The notes beneath the pieces were generated by a model. That model searched no databases and had not been told where the DNA came from. It saw nothing but the letters and a program-made list of their open reading frames with translations. Source: Vagococcus vulneris (GTDB lineage: Bacteria > Bacillota > Bacilli > Lactobacillales > Vagococcaceae). From it: a stretch of 57,771 bases of DNA. The DNA is taken from positions 1-57,771 of the forward strand of contig NZ_NGJS01000013.1 in NCBI RefSeq assembly GCF_003950515.1, read 5' to 3'. The position numbers and the translations under genes are program-made. Of this stretch, positions 45,990-55,615 are shown one piece after another. Position 1 is the first letter of the stretch; each line of letters begins with the position of its first letter.

Positions 45990-46424
45990 CTATCGTTTGA
46001 AGCGTTAACTGGATGAACGATACGCTACCCTAATAAAGTAATATTTGAAAATAATATTGCAAATTATATAGAGTTAGGTCAATTTAATTGGTAAGAGATT
46101 CAGTATACGATAGGTCATGATAGCGATTGGAAGTATGCTAAAGAAATATTAGTAATGATTACCAATCATTACTATGCAACACAATTATCAGATTTAAAAG
46201 AGGACAAAAAAATACAAGAATTACTTGATGCTTTTCAGCAAGACCCGAAACCTATACTTAATTTGACTGTTATTGAAGAAAATATTTTATTAAGTGTTAG
46301 TTATCTAGTTCGCTATACCGAGGCAGCAAAGGTAAAGACAGAACTGAGTTAACAGGTGTTAAGTGCGTTTGAGAAAGAAAATAATATTGAATTTGTTGTA
46401 ATTGAAATAAAAAATATACACTAA
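45990..46424 (+). pseudogene. Ruined MscS-type mechanosensitive channel
   Basis: A single frame of 145 codons reads like the beta and C-terminal domains of MscS channels but holds stops at about codons 9, 36 and 121. Readable pieces are LSFEALTG, TIRYPNKVIFENNIANY, EIQYTIGHDSDWKYAKEIL, ITNHYYATQLSDLKE and SYLVRYTEAAKVKTELS, then QVLSAFEKENNIEFVVIEI. This matches the order GDxIxxPN...NYS...IxYxxDxxxA...RY...L.aFxxxxIE. The membrane part upstream is gone. Codon 36 TAA replaces an expected Asp/Glu near NW-EIQ. Confidence 0.75.
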
Positions 46425-46491
46425 ATAATAAAGTGTTGTAAAAAACTAAATAAATATGATATATTTAATGGAAATGTAAGGAGGGGCTCGT

Positions 46492-47211
46492 ATGAAAAAA
46501 ATAGAAGAAACAGGTAAGGTATCGTTTGGTAAAGCAATAAAAGATTTTTGGTCTGGCTATCTAGATTTCAGAGGAACAACCACTCGTAGTGGCTATTGGT
46601 GGGCACAACTCTTCTTAGGTATTATTTATATTTGTTTGTTTTTCTTAATGATGTTATCAGGAGTATTACTAGCTTTTAATTCGGCTGTAGGAATATTTTT
46701 TGTTACGATGCTGATGTTTTTATTTTCTATCGCAATTATTATTCCAAGCCTAACGTTATCAGTGAGACGTATGAGAGATAGCGGCATTCGAAGTAAAAGT
46801 ATTTTTACGCTGTACCTGGTTTATGGGGCATTGACTTATACAGTGGTTACCAATGTGTATGCGACAATGCTGAGTGGAATAGTTGCAAATATTGGTTATA
46901 CTGGTCATGGAGGCCCTGATTTATCGGCACTCCCATCAATGTTTGGCGGGTTATATCTACCAGTTTCATTAACATTTATTACGATGCTAGTATCATTTTT
47001 CATAAGCCTTACTGCGTTTATGCCAACAGGATTTTTTGCAACAAGTAGCGACAATAAAATATTACGAGCTATTTTTAAGCAAAAAGAAGTAAAGAATGTT
47101 AGTGATGATAAACAATTTGCTAAAGAAGGCCCTCAAGCAGCTGAACTTGATAAAATAAATGAAGAGGCAACAATTAATCAAGCTGATCATGAAAAGAAAA
47201 ACTTAGATTAA
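46492..47211 (+). CDS. DUF805 family membrane protein
   Basis: A 239-residue protein with four transmembrane segments and the DUF805 pattern: FWSGYLDFRGTTTRSGYWWAQLF at the start and LTLSVRRMRDSGIRSKS in the loop. The last 45 residues are soluble and acidic. Function unknown. AAGGAGGGG precedes it and a terminator follows. Confidence 0.85.
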   Translation: MKKIEETGKVSFGKAIKDFWSGYLDFRGTTTRSGYWWAQLFLGIIYICLFFLMMLSGVLLAFNSAVGIFFVTMLMFLFSIAIIIPSLTLSVRRMRDSGIRSKSIFTLYLVYGALTYTVVTNVYATMLSGIVANIGYTGHGGPDLSALPSMFGGLYLPVSLTFITMLVSFFISLTAFMPTGFFATSSDNKILRAIFKQKEVKNVSDDKQFAKEGPQAAELDKINEEATINQADHEKKNLD

Positions 47212-47219
47212 AAATATTT

Positions 47220-47253
47220 CCGCTTTGCATACTATCATGCAAGGCGTTTTTTT
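47220..47253 (+). terminator. Terminator after the DUF805 gene
   Basis: CGCTTTGCAT and ATGCAAGGCG pair around a short loop, followed by eight T. Confidence 0.85.
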
Positions 47254-47271
47254 TATTTTGTTAAAAATAAT

Positions 47272-47300
47272 TTGAAAAAGAGAACGTATGTTTGTATAAT
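47272..47300 (+). promoter_or_regulatory. SOS-controlled promoter with LexA box
   Basis: TTGAAA (47272-47277), a 17-base spacer and TATAAT (47295-47300) form a near-perfect promoter. The spacer holds AGAACGTATGTTTG (47281-47294), matching the Firmicutes SOS box CGAACATATGTTCG at 11 of 14 bases. LexA bound here would block the polymerase. Confidence 0.85.
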
Positions 47301-47319
47301 TGGTTTGAGGTGGTTAATA

Positions 47320-48615
47320 ATGGAACAATATTTCGATTATAATTTGGAACCAATACATGAAACACTGTGTGTTGATATGAAGAGTTTTTACGCGAGTATT
47401 GAATGTGTGGCTAGAGGATTAAATCCCTTAAAAGCATTATTAGTGGTGATGAGTCATCCAGAAAGCGGAGGTGGTTTGGCTCTGGCGGCTTCACCAATGG
47501 CAAAAAAAGAATTAGGGATAACCAATATTACACGTAGGTATGAAATTCCTGAAGATCCTCGCTTACTTATTGTTCCACCACGTATGAACATGTACATCAA
47601 AACAAATATAAAAATTAATAATATTTTTCGTCGCTATGTCGCAGATGAAGATATTTTAATTTATTCGATTGACGAATCTTTTATACGGGTAACAGCCTCA
47701 AAAAAATTATTTGGAATGTCAGCGTATGAATTTGCTTGTCAATTTCATAAGGATATTTTTAAAGAAACAGGACTATACTGTACGATTGGTATTGGTGATA
47801 ATATGCTTCTTAGTAAATTAGCTCTTGATAATGAAGCAAAATGTACGCCAGAGAAAATTGCAAGTTGGCACTATCAAAATGTTCCTGAAAAGGTTTGGAA
47901 GATTACACCCATGACGGATTTTTGGGGCATTAATAAACGAACAGAAAAGCGTTTAAATAGAATGGGAATAGCAACAATTAAGGAACTGGCAGCATATGAC
48001 TTTTTTCGTATGAAGGAATCTTTAGGTGTCATAGGACAACAGTTAATTGCACATGCTTGGGGGATTGATCGAACAGATATTTCAGATACGTATACACCGC
48101 GTTCTAAGAGTATTGGTAATAGTCAAGTTTTGTTGAAAGATTATACTAAACGTGCTGAAATTAGAATAATTATTCGAGAAATGGCTGAACAAGTTGCGAC
48201 AAGACTACGTAAACAGGGAATGAAAACAGCTTGTGTCCATTTAACTATAGGATACTCAAAAAATGAGAGTGAGAAGGGATTTAGTCGACAGATGACTATT
48301 CCAGCGACAAATCAATCTAGACAGCTAGCTGATTATTGCTTGATACTTTTTAAGCGCTATGATGCAGGCTATGCCATTAGAAATATAAGTATTAGTTTTT
48401 CAAAGTTAGAAAATGGGACTCTTTTACAGCTCAACTTATTTGAATCTCCAAATGAGAGTATCTCCAATCAAGAGTTAGATAATACAATTGATGTTATTCG
48501 TCAACGTTATGGTTTTCAATCAATTGTTCGTGCTAGTAGTTATTTAGAGGGTGCAACAGCTATCAAGCGATCGACTTTAATTGGTGGGCATGCGGGAGGA
48601 ATGGATGGATTATGA
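47320..48615 (+). CDS. Y-family DNA polymerase, UmuC/UvrX type
   Basis: A 431-residue translesion polymerase. Active-site acids are in CVDMKSFYASIECVARG and YSIDESFIRVT; the rest of the palm and the little finger follow (KSIGNSQVLLKDYT, ACVHLTIGYSKNES). It is of the UvrX/UmuC type of Gram-positive plasmids and phages, not DinB. ATG at 47320 follows GAGGTGG; upstream in-frame codons lie within the promoter. The LexA box sets DNA-damage control. A YolD-like gene overlaps its end. Confidence 0.9.
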   Translation: MEQYFDYNLEPIHETLCVDMKSFYASIECVARGLNPLKALLVVMSHPESGGGLALAASPMAKKELGITNITRRYEIPEDPRLLIVPPRMNMYIKTNIKINNIFRRYVADEDILIYSIDESFIRVTASKKLFGMSAYEFACQFHKDIFKETGLYCTIGIGDNMLLSKLALDNEAKCTPEKIASWHYQNVPEKVWKITPMTDFWGINKRTEKRLNRMGIATIKELAAYDFFRMKESLGVIGQQLIAHAWGIDRTDISDTYTPRSKSIGNSQVLLKDYTKRAEIRIIIREMAEQVATRLRKQGMKTACVHLTIGYSKNESEKGFSRQMTIPATNQSRQLADYCLILFKRYDAGYAIRNISISFSKLENGTLLQLNLFESPNESISNQELDNTIDVIRQRYGFQSIVRASSYLEGATAIKRSTLIGGHAGGMDGL

Positions 48616-48971
48616 TTAAGTTAAATAATTACTATTATGATCGAGGTATACAAAAATATAATGGATTCTATTTGTTTGAACATATGAGAGAAGTAGATGT
48701 GGATCAAAAAATTCGTGATAATCTTATTACAGCAGAAACGGAAATGACAGAATCAGATATATTTGAAATCATCGATTATTCGTTGTACAAAGATTTAGAG
48801 ATAATAATTCAATTGAATTTACGAGATATGGAGGGTGGTTATATGCCAGATATTAGGGGAAAGCTCATGGGTTATGATGAAGATTATTTGTATATAGAGG
48901 ACATGACCATACAGTTGAATCAGATTAGACATATTAGCCTTGAAGAAGCTAAAGCGTGGTATAATAAGTAA
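48612..48971 (+). CDS. YolD-like family protein
   Basis: A 119-residue protein matching the YolD-like family, the usual small partner of Gram-positive UmuC-type polymerases, thought to do the job of UmuD. Seen are YDRGIQKYNGFYLFEHMREVD at the start and GKLMGYDEDYLYIEDMTIQLNQIRHISLEEA near the end. Its ATG overlaps the polymerase stop (ATGA). It shares the SOS promoter. Confidence 0.85.
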   Translation: MIKLNNYYYDRGIQKYNGFYLFEHMREVDVDQKIRDNLITAETEMTESDIFEIIDYSLYKDLEIIIQLNLRDMEGGYMPDIRGKLMGYDEDYLYIEDMTIQLNQIRHISLEEAKAWYNK

Positions 48972-49070
48972 AATTAATAGTGATACTCTACTGGAAGGAA
49001 GAACATTATCATGGATTAATACCACTAAAGTCTAAGGTGTTTTTAATTCGCTATACACTTGAGTTTATTA

Positions 49071-50196
49071 GGCTCTACATCAAATGATGTGAATGAGTAA
49101 AAATAAGCTGAATTTAAGCAATGAAATCCGACTGGCTTTTGTTGCTTATTTGTTTGTCTTTAAAACTTAGTAATATTCTATATTTATAGTTTAGGAAGCT
49201 TCTATATCCGTAAGCTATTCTTTTAATTAGTTTAATTTTATTAATAGATCCCTCTAATGGTCCGTTAGAGAATGGAAATCAATTCTTAGTAAATGTTTTC
49301 TCAGCGTTTTAACTGAAGTTTTCATTGAATCAGAAATCAACTCATTTCTCAATAGAAGTAGGTCAGAGAAAGCCTCAGAATCATTTGTTTTACTGCAATA
49401 GAGTAAATCTTGATGAAGCTTAAGTCTAAGTTAATTCTTGATTCAGGCTAAGTAAATAATCCATTATATCTGTTTCCGGCAAAATATCAATGATTTTGTG
49501 TGAGACAGAATCTAAATAGATAAAACTATATTTACCCTGTTTATTTTTAACAGATGTAAATTCATCAAAACATAAGCTTTGAGGTGAGTCGGTGAAGCTA
49601 TTTGATAGCTTTTTGCCTAATGAATTGAGAACTCTATTAATTGTAATCGGCGATACAAAGTGTCTTTTAGATAAATCTTTCAGCGATATAGCGTCAGACA
49701 ATTCCATGCCGATAGATTGTTTCACTCTATTAGCAATAAAACAATGTTTATCAATTTCTAAAGACTCCGCTAGAAAAGACGAATGACATAGACGACAAAG
49801 AAATCGTTGTTTGTTTAATAAAAGATAGGTTGGGTAATGAGCAACACTTAACCACTTTATTCGAGAAGTAATAAAACCATTTTTGACAATGGAATATTTT
49901 TTGTTTTTAATGCCACAGCAGGGACAAGCCAAAGGCTTATAAGTAAGTCTTCCTTTATAAATTTTAGATTTAACTCCTTTAGTAATCTCTTCTTCACAAA
50001 AAATAGAATCAAAGTAAATATTTTCACCTTTCAAATCAAGCGAAACTCGGATACAATGGTTGTGAGACATATGAATCTTCCCTTCTAAAGTTTGGTTTGG
50101 TCACTTAATTTTACCTGGAAAATTCATATGTTTCTTTTTTTTGTAAAAAAATAGATGTAGATGAATTTCTTCATCCACATCAAAAATTATATTGCC
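49071..50196 (-). mobile_element. Decayed ISL3-type insertion sequence
   Basis: The left end GGCTCTACATCAAA-TGATGTGAATGA and the right end (minus strand) GGCAATATAATTTT-TGATGTGGATGA match at GGC and at the inner 12 bases with the same spacing, which I take as decayed terminal repeats of about 27 bases. The transposase inside is broken. It separates the polymerase operon from tyrS. Confidence 0.7.
49101..50070 (-). pseudogene. ISL3-family transposase, truncated and internally deleted
   Basis: The first 214 codons (50070 down to 49426) are intact and show the zinc-finger part LACPCCGIKNKKYS and RFLCRLCHSSFLAES, helix-turn-helix SLKDLSKRHFVSPITINRVL, and the start of the catalytic core with CFDEFTSVKNKQGKYSF. 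After a stop, most of the core is missing. The far C-terminal pattern reappears near 49190-49260 as FSNGPLEGSINKIKLIKRIAYGY. So it is dead by a large internal loss. Confidence 0.85.
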
Positions 50197-50201
50197 AGAA
50201 T

Positions 50202-50233
50202 AAAAAAAGCCCTTCAATATGATTGAAGAGCTT
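50202..50233 (-). terminator. Terminator of tyrS
   Basis: On the minus strand AAGCTCTTCAAT, loop CAT and ATTGAAGGGCT form a stem with one G-U pair, followed by seven T. Confidence 0.85.
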
Positions 50234-50259
50234 GAAAAGTATTATTGTATTAATAGAAA

Positions 50260-51528
50260 TTACTTGATAGTAATTAATGTGTAATTCTTTTTACCTTTTC
50301 TAACAATAATAAATTTACCATCGAATGAATTATCTGGGCTGACAACAAATTCAAGATCTTTAATTTGTTCACCGTTGATTGAAATTGCACCATTTGTTAC
50401 ATCTTCACGCGCTTGACGTTTAGAAGGTTCAATTTCAGCTTGAACTAACCAATCAACAATATTTATAGCATCTTTTGGCATTGTTTTAGAAGGCATATTT
50501 TTAAAGCCAGATTCGATTTGATCAGAAGTTAATTGACTAACATCACCTGAGAATAATGCTTCTGTGATAGTTAAAGCATCGTTTAAAGCATCTTTACCGT
50601 GAACGAAAAGTGTCATTTCTTCAGCTAATGCTTTTTGGGCTTCACGTTTATGAGGATCAGTTTTCACTTTGTGTGCTAATTCTTCAATTTCATCCTGTGT
50701 TAAGAAAGTAAAGAATTTTAAGTATTTAACGACATCACGATCATCTTGGTTTAACCAAAATTGGTAAAATTCGTAAGGAGATGTTTTATTAGCATCTAAC
50801 CAAATTGCTCCACCGGCTGTTTTACCAAATTTAGTACCATCTGCTTTTAACATTAATGGAATTGTTAAGCCGAATGCTTTTGCTTCAGCTCCTTCTTTTT
50901 TACGGATTAAGTCTAATCCAGCAGTGATATTACCCCATTGATCTGCGCCACCTAATTGAAGACGTACATCATGTGCTTTGAATAGATGTAAGTAGTCCAT
51001 AGATTGAAGAATTTGGTAAGCAAATTCAGTAAAGGAGATACCAGAATCCAATCGACTAGAGACAATGTCTTTTGCTAACATAGTATTAATATTAAAGTTT
51101 TTACCGTAATCTCTCAAGAAATCTAATAAGGTTAAATCATGTGTCCAATCGTAATTATTAACCATTGTTAATTCATGTTCGTTATCTTTAGAGAAAAATA
51201 ACTGTTTCATTTGTTTCGTTAATGAATCAACATTATGTTGAACTTGTTCCATTGTTTGTAATTGTCTTTCACTTGTTCGACCGCTAGGATCACCAATTGT
51301 ACCAGTTGCACCACCAATTAAAATATAAGGATGGTGACCAAAGTTTTGGAAACGTTTCAACATCATGAATGGAATCAAATGTCCGATGTGCATGCTATCT
51401 CCTGTTGGATCCACTCCGCAGTAAAGTGAAATTTTATGGCTTTCTACATATTCTCTCAAGCCCTCAGCATCTGTTTGTTGATTGATTGCTCCGCGCCATT
51501 CTAATTCATCAATAATGTTCTTACTCAT
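50260..51528 (-). CDS. tyrS: Tyrosyl-tRNA synthetase
   Basis: A 422-residue class I synthetase that charges tRNA-Tyr. It has MHIGHL (HIGH motif, near 47), the tyrosine pocket YCGVDPTGDS and LLDFLRDYGKNFNINTML, LQLGGADQWGNI, KFGKTAGGAIW (the KMSKS loop) and a C-terminal S4-like domain PSKRQAREDVTNGAISING. It is next to the tyrosine decarboxylase genes but reads away from them. In known tyramine clusters tyrS reads the same way as tdcA. A T-box leader controls it, so it tracks charged tRNA-Tyr. Confidence 0.94.
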   Translation of the reverse strand: MSKNIIDELEWRGAINQQTDAEGLREYVESHKISLYCGVDPTGDSMHIGHLIPFMMLKRFQNFGHHPYILIGGATGTIGDPSGRTSERQLQTMEQVQHNVDSLTKQMKQLFFSKDNEHELTMVNNYDWTHDLTLLDFLRDYGKNFNINTMLAKDIVSSRLDSGISFTEFAYQILQSMDYLHLFKAHDVRLQLGGADQWGNITAGLDLIRKKEGAEAKAFGLTIPLMLKADGTKFGKTAGGAIWLDANKTSPYEFYQFWLNQDDRDVVKYLKFFTFLTQDEIEELAHKVKTDPHKREAQKALAEEMTLFVHGKDALNDALTITEALFSGDVSQLTSDQIESGFKNMPSKTMPKDAINIVDWLVQAEIEPSKRQAREDVTNGAISINGEQIKDLEFVVSPDNSFDGKFIIVRKGKKNYTLITIK

Positions 51529-51561
51529 ACTACTTCATCCCTTCATAAGTTAATAATAAAA

Positions 51562-51790
51562 ATAAAAAAGCCCCTATAGATATTAATCTATAGGGACGAA
51601 ATCACTATTCCGTGGTACCACCCAAATTGTGTTAAGTTACTTAACACCACTCGTAACCATGTTACGTTAGGTTAGACGCTTGACTTAGTCTTTGAATGTA
51701 ATTCATTTATCCAGCGTGCTGATTTTCATCACCCATCAGCTTTCTTTTGCTACAAACAAGATAAACTACTTTGTTCAAAATCAAGATATT
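51562..51790 (-). ncRNA. T-box leader of tyrS (tyrosine-specific)
   Basis: The minus strand holds the T-box sequence GGGTGGTACCACGG (51609-51622) followed by a terminator hairpin GTCCCTATAGATT/AATCTATAGGGGC (about 51568-51596) and a T run. Upstream lies a stem I region with the likely specifier UAC (Tyr) in GAATTACATTC (about 51698-51708 by position). The spacing is normal. Uncharged tRNA-Tyr would turn on tyrS. Confidence 0.9.
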
Positions 51791-51804
51791 TATTTGATAA
51801 ATTC

Positions 51805-51833
51805 ATCATAGTTTAAAAAAAAAAGAAAGTCAA
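51805..51833 (-). promoter_or_regulatory. Sigma-A promoter of tyrS leader
   Basis: On the minus strand TTGACT (51828-51833), a 17-base spacer and TATGAT (51805-51810) start the T-box leader. Confidence 0.75.
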
Positions 51834-52036
51834 TCAATAAAAAATAAAAAAACAGATTTTTTATTTTTTATTAGGTCGTTAAATATAAAGAATGGCATAT
51901 TTAACATTAGAATATAATTACAATGCAACATGAAACTAACATTTATTTTTAATGACATTCTGATTAAATAATATAAAAAATTAAAAAAGTTAGAATTAGC
52001 AAAGTTTGAGCAAATTCAATGTATGAACAGGTTTAC

Positions 52037-52121
52037 GCTTTAGTGCGTTAAAGCGAAGATAGGGCTAACCATTATTCTCATTTTTCTTTAATTTATCTAT
52101 AATAAGTTTAATGAATTAAAC
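52037..52121 (+). promoter_or_regulatory. Promoter region of tyrP-tdcA-nhaC with two palindromes
   Basis: TATAAT at 52098-52103 is a probable -10 box. CGCTTTA-GTGCGT-TAAAGCG (52037-52056) is a perfect inverted repeat about 40 bases upstream of it. GTTTAAT-GA-ATTAAAC (52106-52121) is a second one at the transcription start. They are likely regulator sites; tyramine operons are known to respond to acid and tyrosine. The leader of about 120 bases before tyrP holds no T-box. Confidence 0.55.
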
Positions 52122-52232
52122 ATTGTGATTTTGTATACTTTTGTTGTTAAAAGAACATGCGTCGTCATAAAATATAGGCCTATATCATTGTACGCAGTGC
52201 TTAAAAATTTAATAAAGGAGCTTAAAACAGTT

Positions 52233-53654
52233 ATGAGTAAAGGGAAAAAATTATCCTTAGCTGGACTAATTGGTATTACAATGGCTTTTTTCGGAACCGT
52301 TCGTAGCGTGCCGACTTTGGCATCTACTGGTTGGACCCAAATTTTTTATATGTTGATTGCTGCTTGTGCTTTTGCTTTACCAATTGCATTAATTTCTGCA
52401 GAGTTATCAACTACTTGGCCTGAAGAAGGTGGACCTCAAGTTTGGGTTAAAAATGCTCTAGGTGAAAAATGGGGCTTTGTAACATCATGGTTATTATGGG
52501 TTCAAATGTTTTTTGGTATGGTAATGGTGGCATCAACAGTAGGTGTATTACTAGGTTATGTCATTAATAAGCCGGACTTAGGTAATAACAATATTTTTGT
52601 TATGATTATGATTTTAATTTCTTATTGGGTTATTACTTTACTTAACTTAAAATTTGATATGGTTAAGATTGCCGGTGACTGGGGCTCTATTATTGGTGTT
52701 TATATTCCATTCTTGGCTTTAGTTATTTTAGGTATTGCTTATTTTATTAAAAACGGCATTACAACAACTGGTTATTTAGCTAATTTTGAAGTGAGTAAAT
52801 TGCTCCCAGATTTAAGTAATCTAGGAAGCTTACCAACATTAACAGGTATTATCTTCATTTTTGCTGGTGTTGAAATTTCATCTGTTCATGCAAACAATAT
52901 TGATAATCCAAAGAAAAACTATCCAATCGCTGTTATTGTATCAGTATTAGTATTAGTTTTCTTTAATTTAGTGGCAGGTTTAAGTGTGGCCAATGCAGTA
53001 CCAAATGGTCAAATGAATCTTGCAAATATTACACAACCATTTGTTATTATGACAGAAGATTTAGGTATTCCTGCCATATTTAATAACATTATCTCATTAA
53101 TGATTTTAATTGGTGTGTTAGTACAATTAAGTGCTTGGGTCTTAGGACCAAGTAAATCAATGATTAAAGTAGCAGATGAAGGAAACTTACCCAAATTTTT
53201 CCAAAAACGTAATAAACAAGGTATTCCAATCAACATCGTTTTAGTTCAAGCGACTGTTATCTCATTTGTTTCTTTATTATATGGATTAATTCCAGATGTT
53301 AGTTCTGCTTTTTTAGTTATTACAATTACAACAACTATTCTTTATTGTATTGTTTATTTTTTAATTGCTATTTCAGCTATCAAATTACGGTACAGTATGC
53401 CAGAAGCCGTTAGACCATTTAGATTAGGTAGTAAAGGAAATGGCTTAATGTGGGGCGTTGCAGGCTTAGCTATTTTAAGTGTTGTCTTAACAATCGCAGT
53501 TAGTTTAATTCCACCAGCTTCTATTGGAGAAAATGGACATGTTGCTTATGTTATTTATCAAATTGCTGCCACTGTAATAATGGTGGGCATTGCATTACTG
53601 ATTTATAAAAACAAAAAAACATCATGGAAAAACACAGGCACAGACAATAAATAA
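52233..53654 (+). CDS. tyrP: Tyrosine/tyramine antiporter, APC family
   Basis: A 473-residue amino-acid/amine exchanger with about twelve transmembrane segments. Seen are LSLAGLIGITMAFFGTVRSVPTLAS, LSTTWPEEGGPQVWVKNAL, FIFAGVEISSVHANNIDNPKKNYP and GPSKSMIKVADEGNLPKFFQKRNKQGIP, as in the glutamate/GABA and tyrosine/tyramine exchangers. ATG at 52233 follows AAAGGAG by 12 bases. It comes before tdcA here, while the usual order in Enterococcus and lactobacilli is tdcA then tyrP. Exchange of tyrosine for tyramine makes a proton-motive force. Confidence 0.88.
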   Translation: MSKGKKLSLAGLIGITMAFFGTVRSVPTLASTGWTQIFYMLIAACAFALPIALISAELSTTWPEEGGPQVWVKNALGEKWGFVTSWLLWVQMFFGMVMVASTVGVLLGYVINKPDLGNNNIFVMIMILISYWVITLLNLKFDMVKIAGDWGSIIGVYIPFLALVILGIAYFIKNGITTTGYLANFEVSKLLPDLSNLGSLPTLTGIIFIFAGVEISSVHANNIDNPKKNYPIAVIVSVLVLVFFNLVAGLSVANAVPNGQMNLANITQPFVIMTEDLGIPAIFNNIISLMILIGVLVQLSAWVLGPSKSMIKVADEGNLPKFFQKRNKQGIPINIVLVQATVISFVSLLYGLIPDVSSAFLVITITTTILYCIVYFLIAISAIKLRYSMPEAVRPFRLGSKGNGLMWGVAGLAILSVVLTIAVSLIPPASIGENGHVAYVIYQIAATVIMVGIALLIYKNKKTSWKNTGTDNK

Positions 53655-53681
53655 AAATGTTTAATAGAAGGAGAGAGTATT

Positions 53682-55547
53682 ATGTCTAACAAAAATATTA
53701 TTGATCCAACTGATACAAATTTAAAAGCATTATTCTTAGGTGACAAGGGTGAAAACGTTGATATCTACAAAGATATTTTAAACCGTTTGATTGATGAACA
53801 TGTTGGCTGGAGACAAAATTATATGCCACAAGATTTACCAGTTATTACACCACAAGATCGTCGTAGCGAATCATTCCAAGCAACCGTCGATAACATGAAT
53901 TCCGTTTTTAACGTGTTAAGCTCAAAAATGCGTACTGATTCAATGCCATGGCATTCAGCAGGTCGTTTCTGGGGACATATGAATTCAGAAACATTATTAC
54001 CAGCTATCATTGCTTATAACTTTGCTATGTTATGGAATGGAAATAATGTTGCTTATGAATCATCACCAGCAACATCAAAAATGGAAGAAGAAGTAGGTCA
54101 CGATTTTGCCACATTAATGAGTTATGAAAATGGCTGGGGTCACATCGCATGTGATGGTTCAATCGCTAACTTAGAAGGTATCTGGTATGCTCGTAACTTT
54201 AAATCTGCTCCATTAGCAATTAAAAAAGTTGTTCCTGAAGCATTAGCTGACAAAACTGAATGGGAATTATTAAATATGTCAGTTGAAGATACATTAGATT
54301 TACTTGATAAGTATCAAGATAAGTATGATGAGATTAAAGAAAAAACAGCTCGTAGTGGTGAAAATATTAAAAAATTAGGAAAATGGATTGTTCCACAAAC
54401 AAAACATTATTCTTGGTTAAAATCAGCTGATATTATTGGAGTTGGACTAGATCAAGTTATCGCTTGTGATGTTACAAATGAATACCGTATGGACGTTGAA
54501 AAATTAGAAGAAGTAATTCGTGATTTAGCTGCACAAGGAATCCCAACATTAGGTGTGGTTGCTGTTGTTGGTTCAACAGAAGAAGGACAAATTGACCGTG
54601 TTGATGAAATTGTTGCTTTACGTGAAAAATTAGCTAAAGAAGGTATTTACTTCTATATCCATGTGGATGCTGCTTACGGTGGTTATGCTCGTTCTATTTT
54701 CTTAGATGAAAATGACAAATTTATTGATTATGCTAATATTGAAGAGGTTTATGCTAAAAACAATATTTTCTATGACAAAAATACTTGGTTAACAGAAGAA
54801 GTTTATAACTCTTTCAGAGCAATTTCTGATTGCGAATCTGTAACAATTGATCCACACAAAATGGGATACATTCCTTATTCAGCTGGTGGTGTTGTAATTA
54901 AAGATGTTCGTATGCGTGATATGATTTCTTACTTTGCAACATATGTATTTAAAAAAGGTGCAGATATTCCAGCTTTACTTGGTGCTTATATCCTTGAAGG
55001 TTCAAAAGCCGGAGCAACAGCTGCAGCAGTTTGGACAGCACATCGTGTCTTACCATTAAATGTTACAGGTTTTGGTAAATTAATTGGTGCAAGTATCGAA
55101 GGAGCATTCCATTTCTATGAACTTATCAATGGATTGGAATTTAAAGTTGGCGATAAAACAGTTGTAATGCATGCTTTAACTCATCCTGACTTTAATATGG
55201 TTGATTATGTTTTCAATGAAAAAGGTAATACTGATCTTAAAGTGATGAATGATTTGAATGATGAATTTTATAGTTACGCTTCTTATGAAAAAGGCGGTAC
55301 TTACGAAAATGAATTTATTACATCACATACAGATTTCGCAGTACCTGAATACGGCAATAGCCCACTTGATTTCGTTAAAGGATTAGGATTTAGCGATGCT
55401 GAATGGGAAAAAGAACAAAAAGTAACAATCTTAAGAGCTTCAGCTATGTCACCGTACATGAATGATAAAAAAGTATTTGATATTTATGCTGAAAAAATAA
55501 AACAAGCTATTCAAGATAAATTAGATGCTATCTATGATGTTAAATAG
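53682..55547 (+). CDS. tdcA: Tyrosine decarboxylase
   Basis: A 621-residue PLP enzyme that makes tyramine and CO2 from tyrosine. The PLP lysine is Lys393 in [16 protein letters not shown]. Other landmarks are [57 protein letters not shown] and [18 protein letters not shown]. Length equals that of the Enterococcus TyrDC. It lies 27 bases after tyrP with AAGGAGAG before the start. It may also accept phenylalanine, as relatives do. Confidence 0.95.
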   Translation: MSNKNIIDPTDTNLKALFLGDKGENVDIYKDILNRLIDEHVGWRQNYMPQDLPVITPQDRRSESFQATVDNMNSVFNVLSSKMRTDSMPWHSAGRFWGHMNSETLLPAIIAYNFAMLWNGNNVAYESSPATSKMEEEVGHDFATLMSYENGWGHIACDGSIANLEGIWYARNFKSAPLAIKKVVPEALADKTEWELLNMSVEDTLDLLDKYQDKYDEIKEKTARSGENIKKLGKWIVPQTKHYSWLKSADIIGVGLDQVIACDVTNEYRMDVEKLEEVIRDLAAQGIPTLGVVAVVGSTEEGQIDRVDEIVALREKLAKEGIYFYIHVDAAYGGYARSIFLDENDKFIDYANIEEVYAKNNIFYDKNTWLTEEVYNSFRAISDCESVTIDPHKMGYIPYSAGGVVIKDVRMRDMISYFATYVFKKGADIPALLGAYILEGSKAGATAAAVWTAHRVLPLNVTGFGKLIGASIEGAFHFYELINGLEFKVGDKTVVMHALTHPDFNMVDYVFNEKGNTDLKVMNDLNDEFYSYASYEKGGTYENEFITSHTDFAVPEYGNSPLDFVKGLGFSDAEWEKEQKVTILRASAMSPYMNDKKVFDIYAEKIKQAIQDKLDAIYDVK

Positions 55548-55569
55548 TTAATTAAATTTACTTGATTTG

Positions 55570-55604
55570 AAAGTCGGTGTGAGTCAGTTGCATCGACTTT
55601 TTCT
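55570..55604 (+). terminator. Terminator or attenuator between tdcA and nhaC
   Basis: AAAGTCGGTG and CATCGACTTT form a 10-bp stem with G-U pairs and an 11-base loop, followed by TTCT. The short T run suggests partial readthrough into nhaC. Confidence 0.65.
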
Positions 55605-55615
55605 AGATAGGAGTG

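Noticed and set aside
46155-46352. A 65-codon small protein
   Set aside because: It is part of a longer broken MscS-type frame, with homologous text before and after it, so it is a pseudogene piece.
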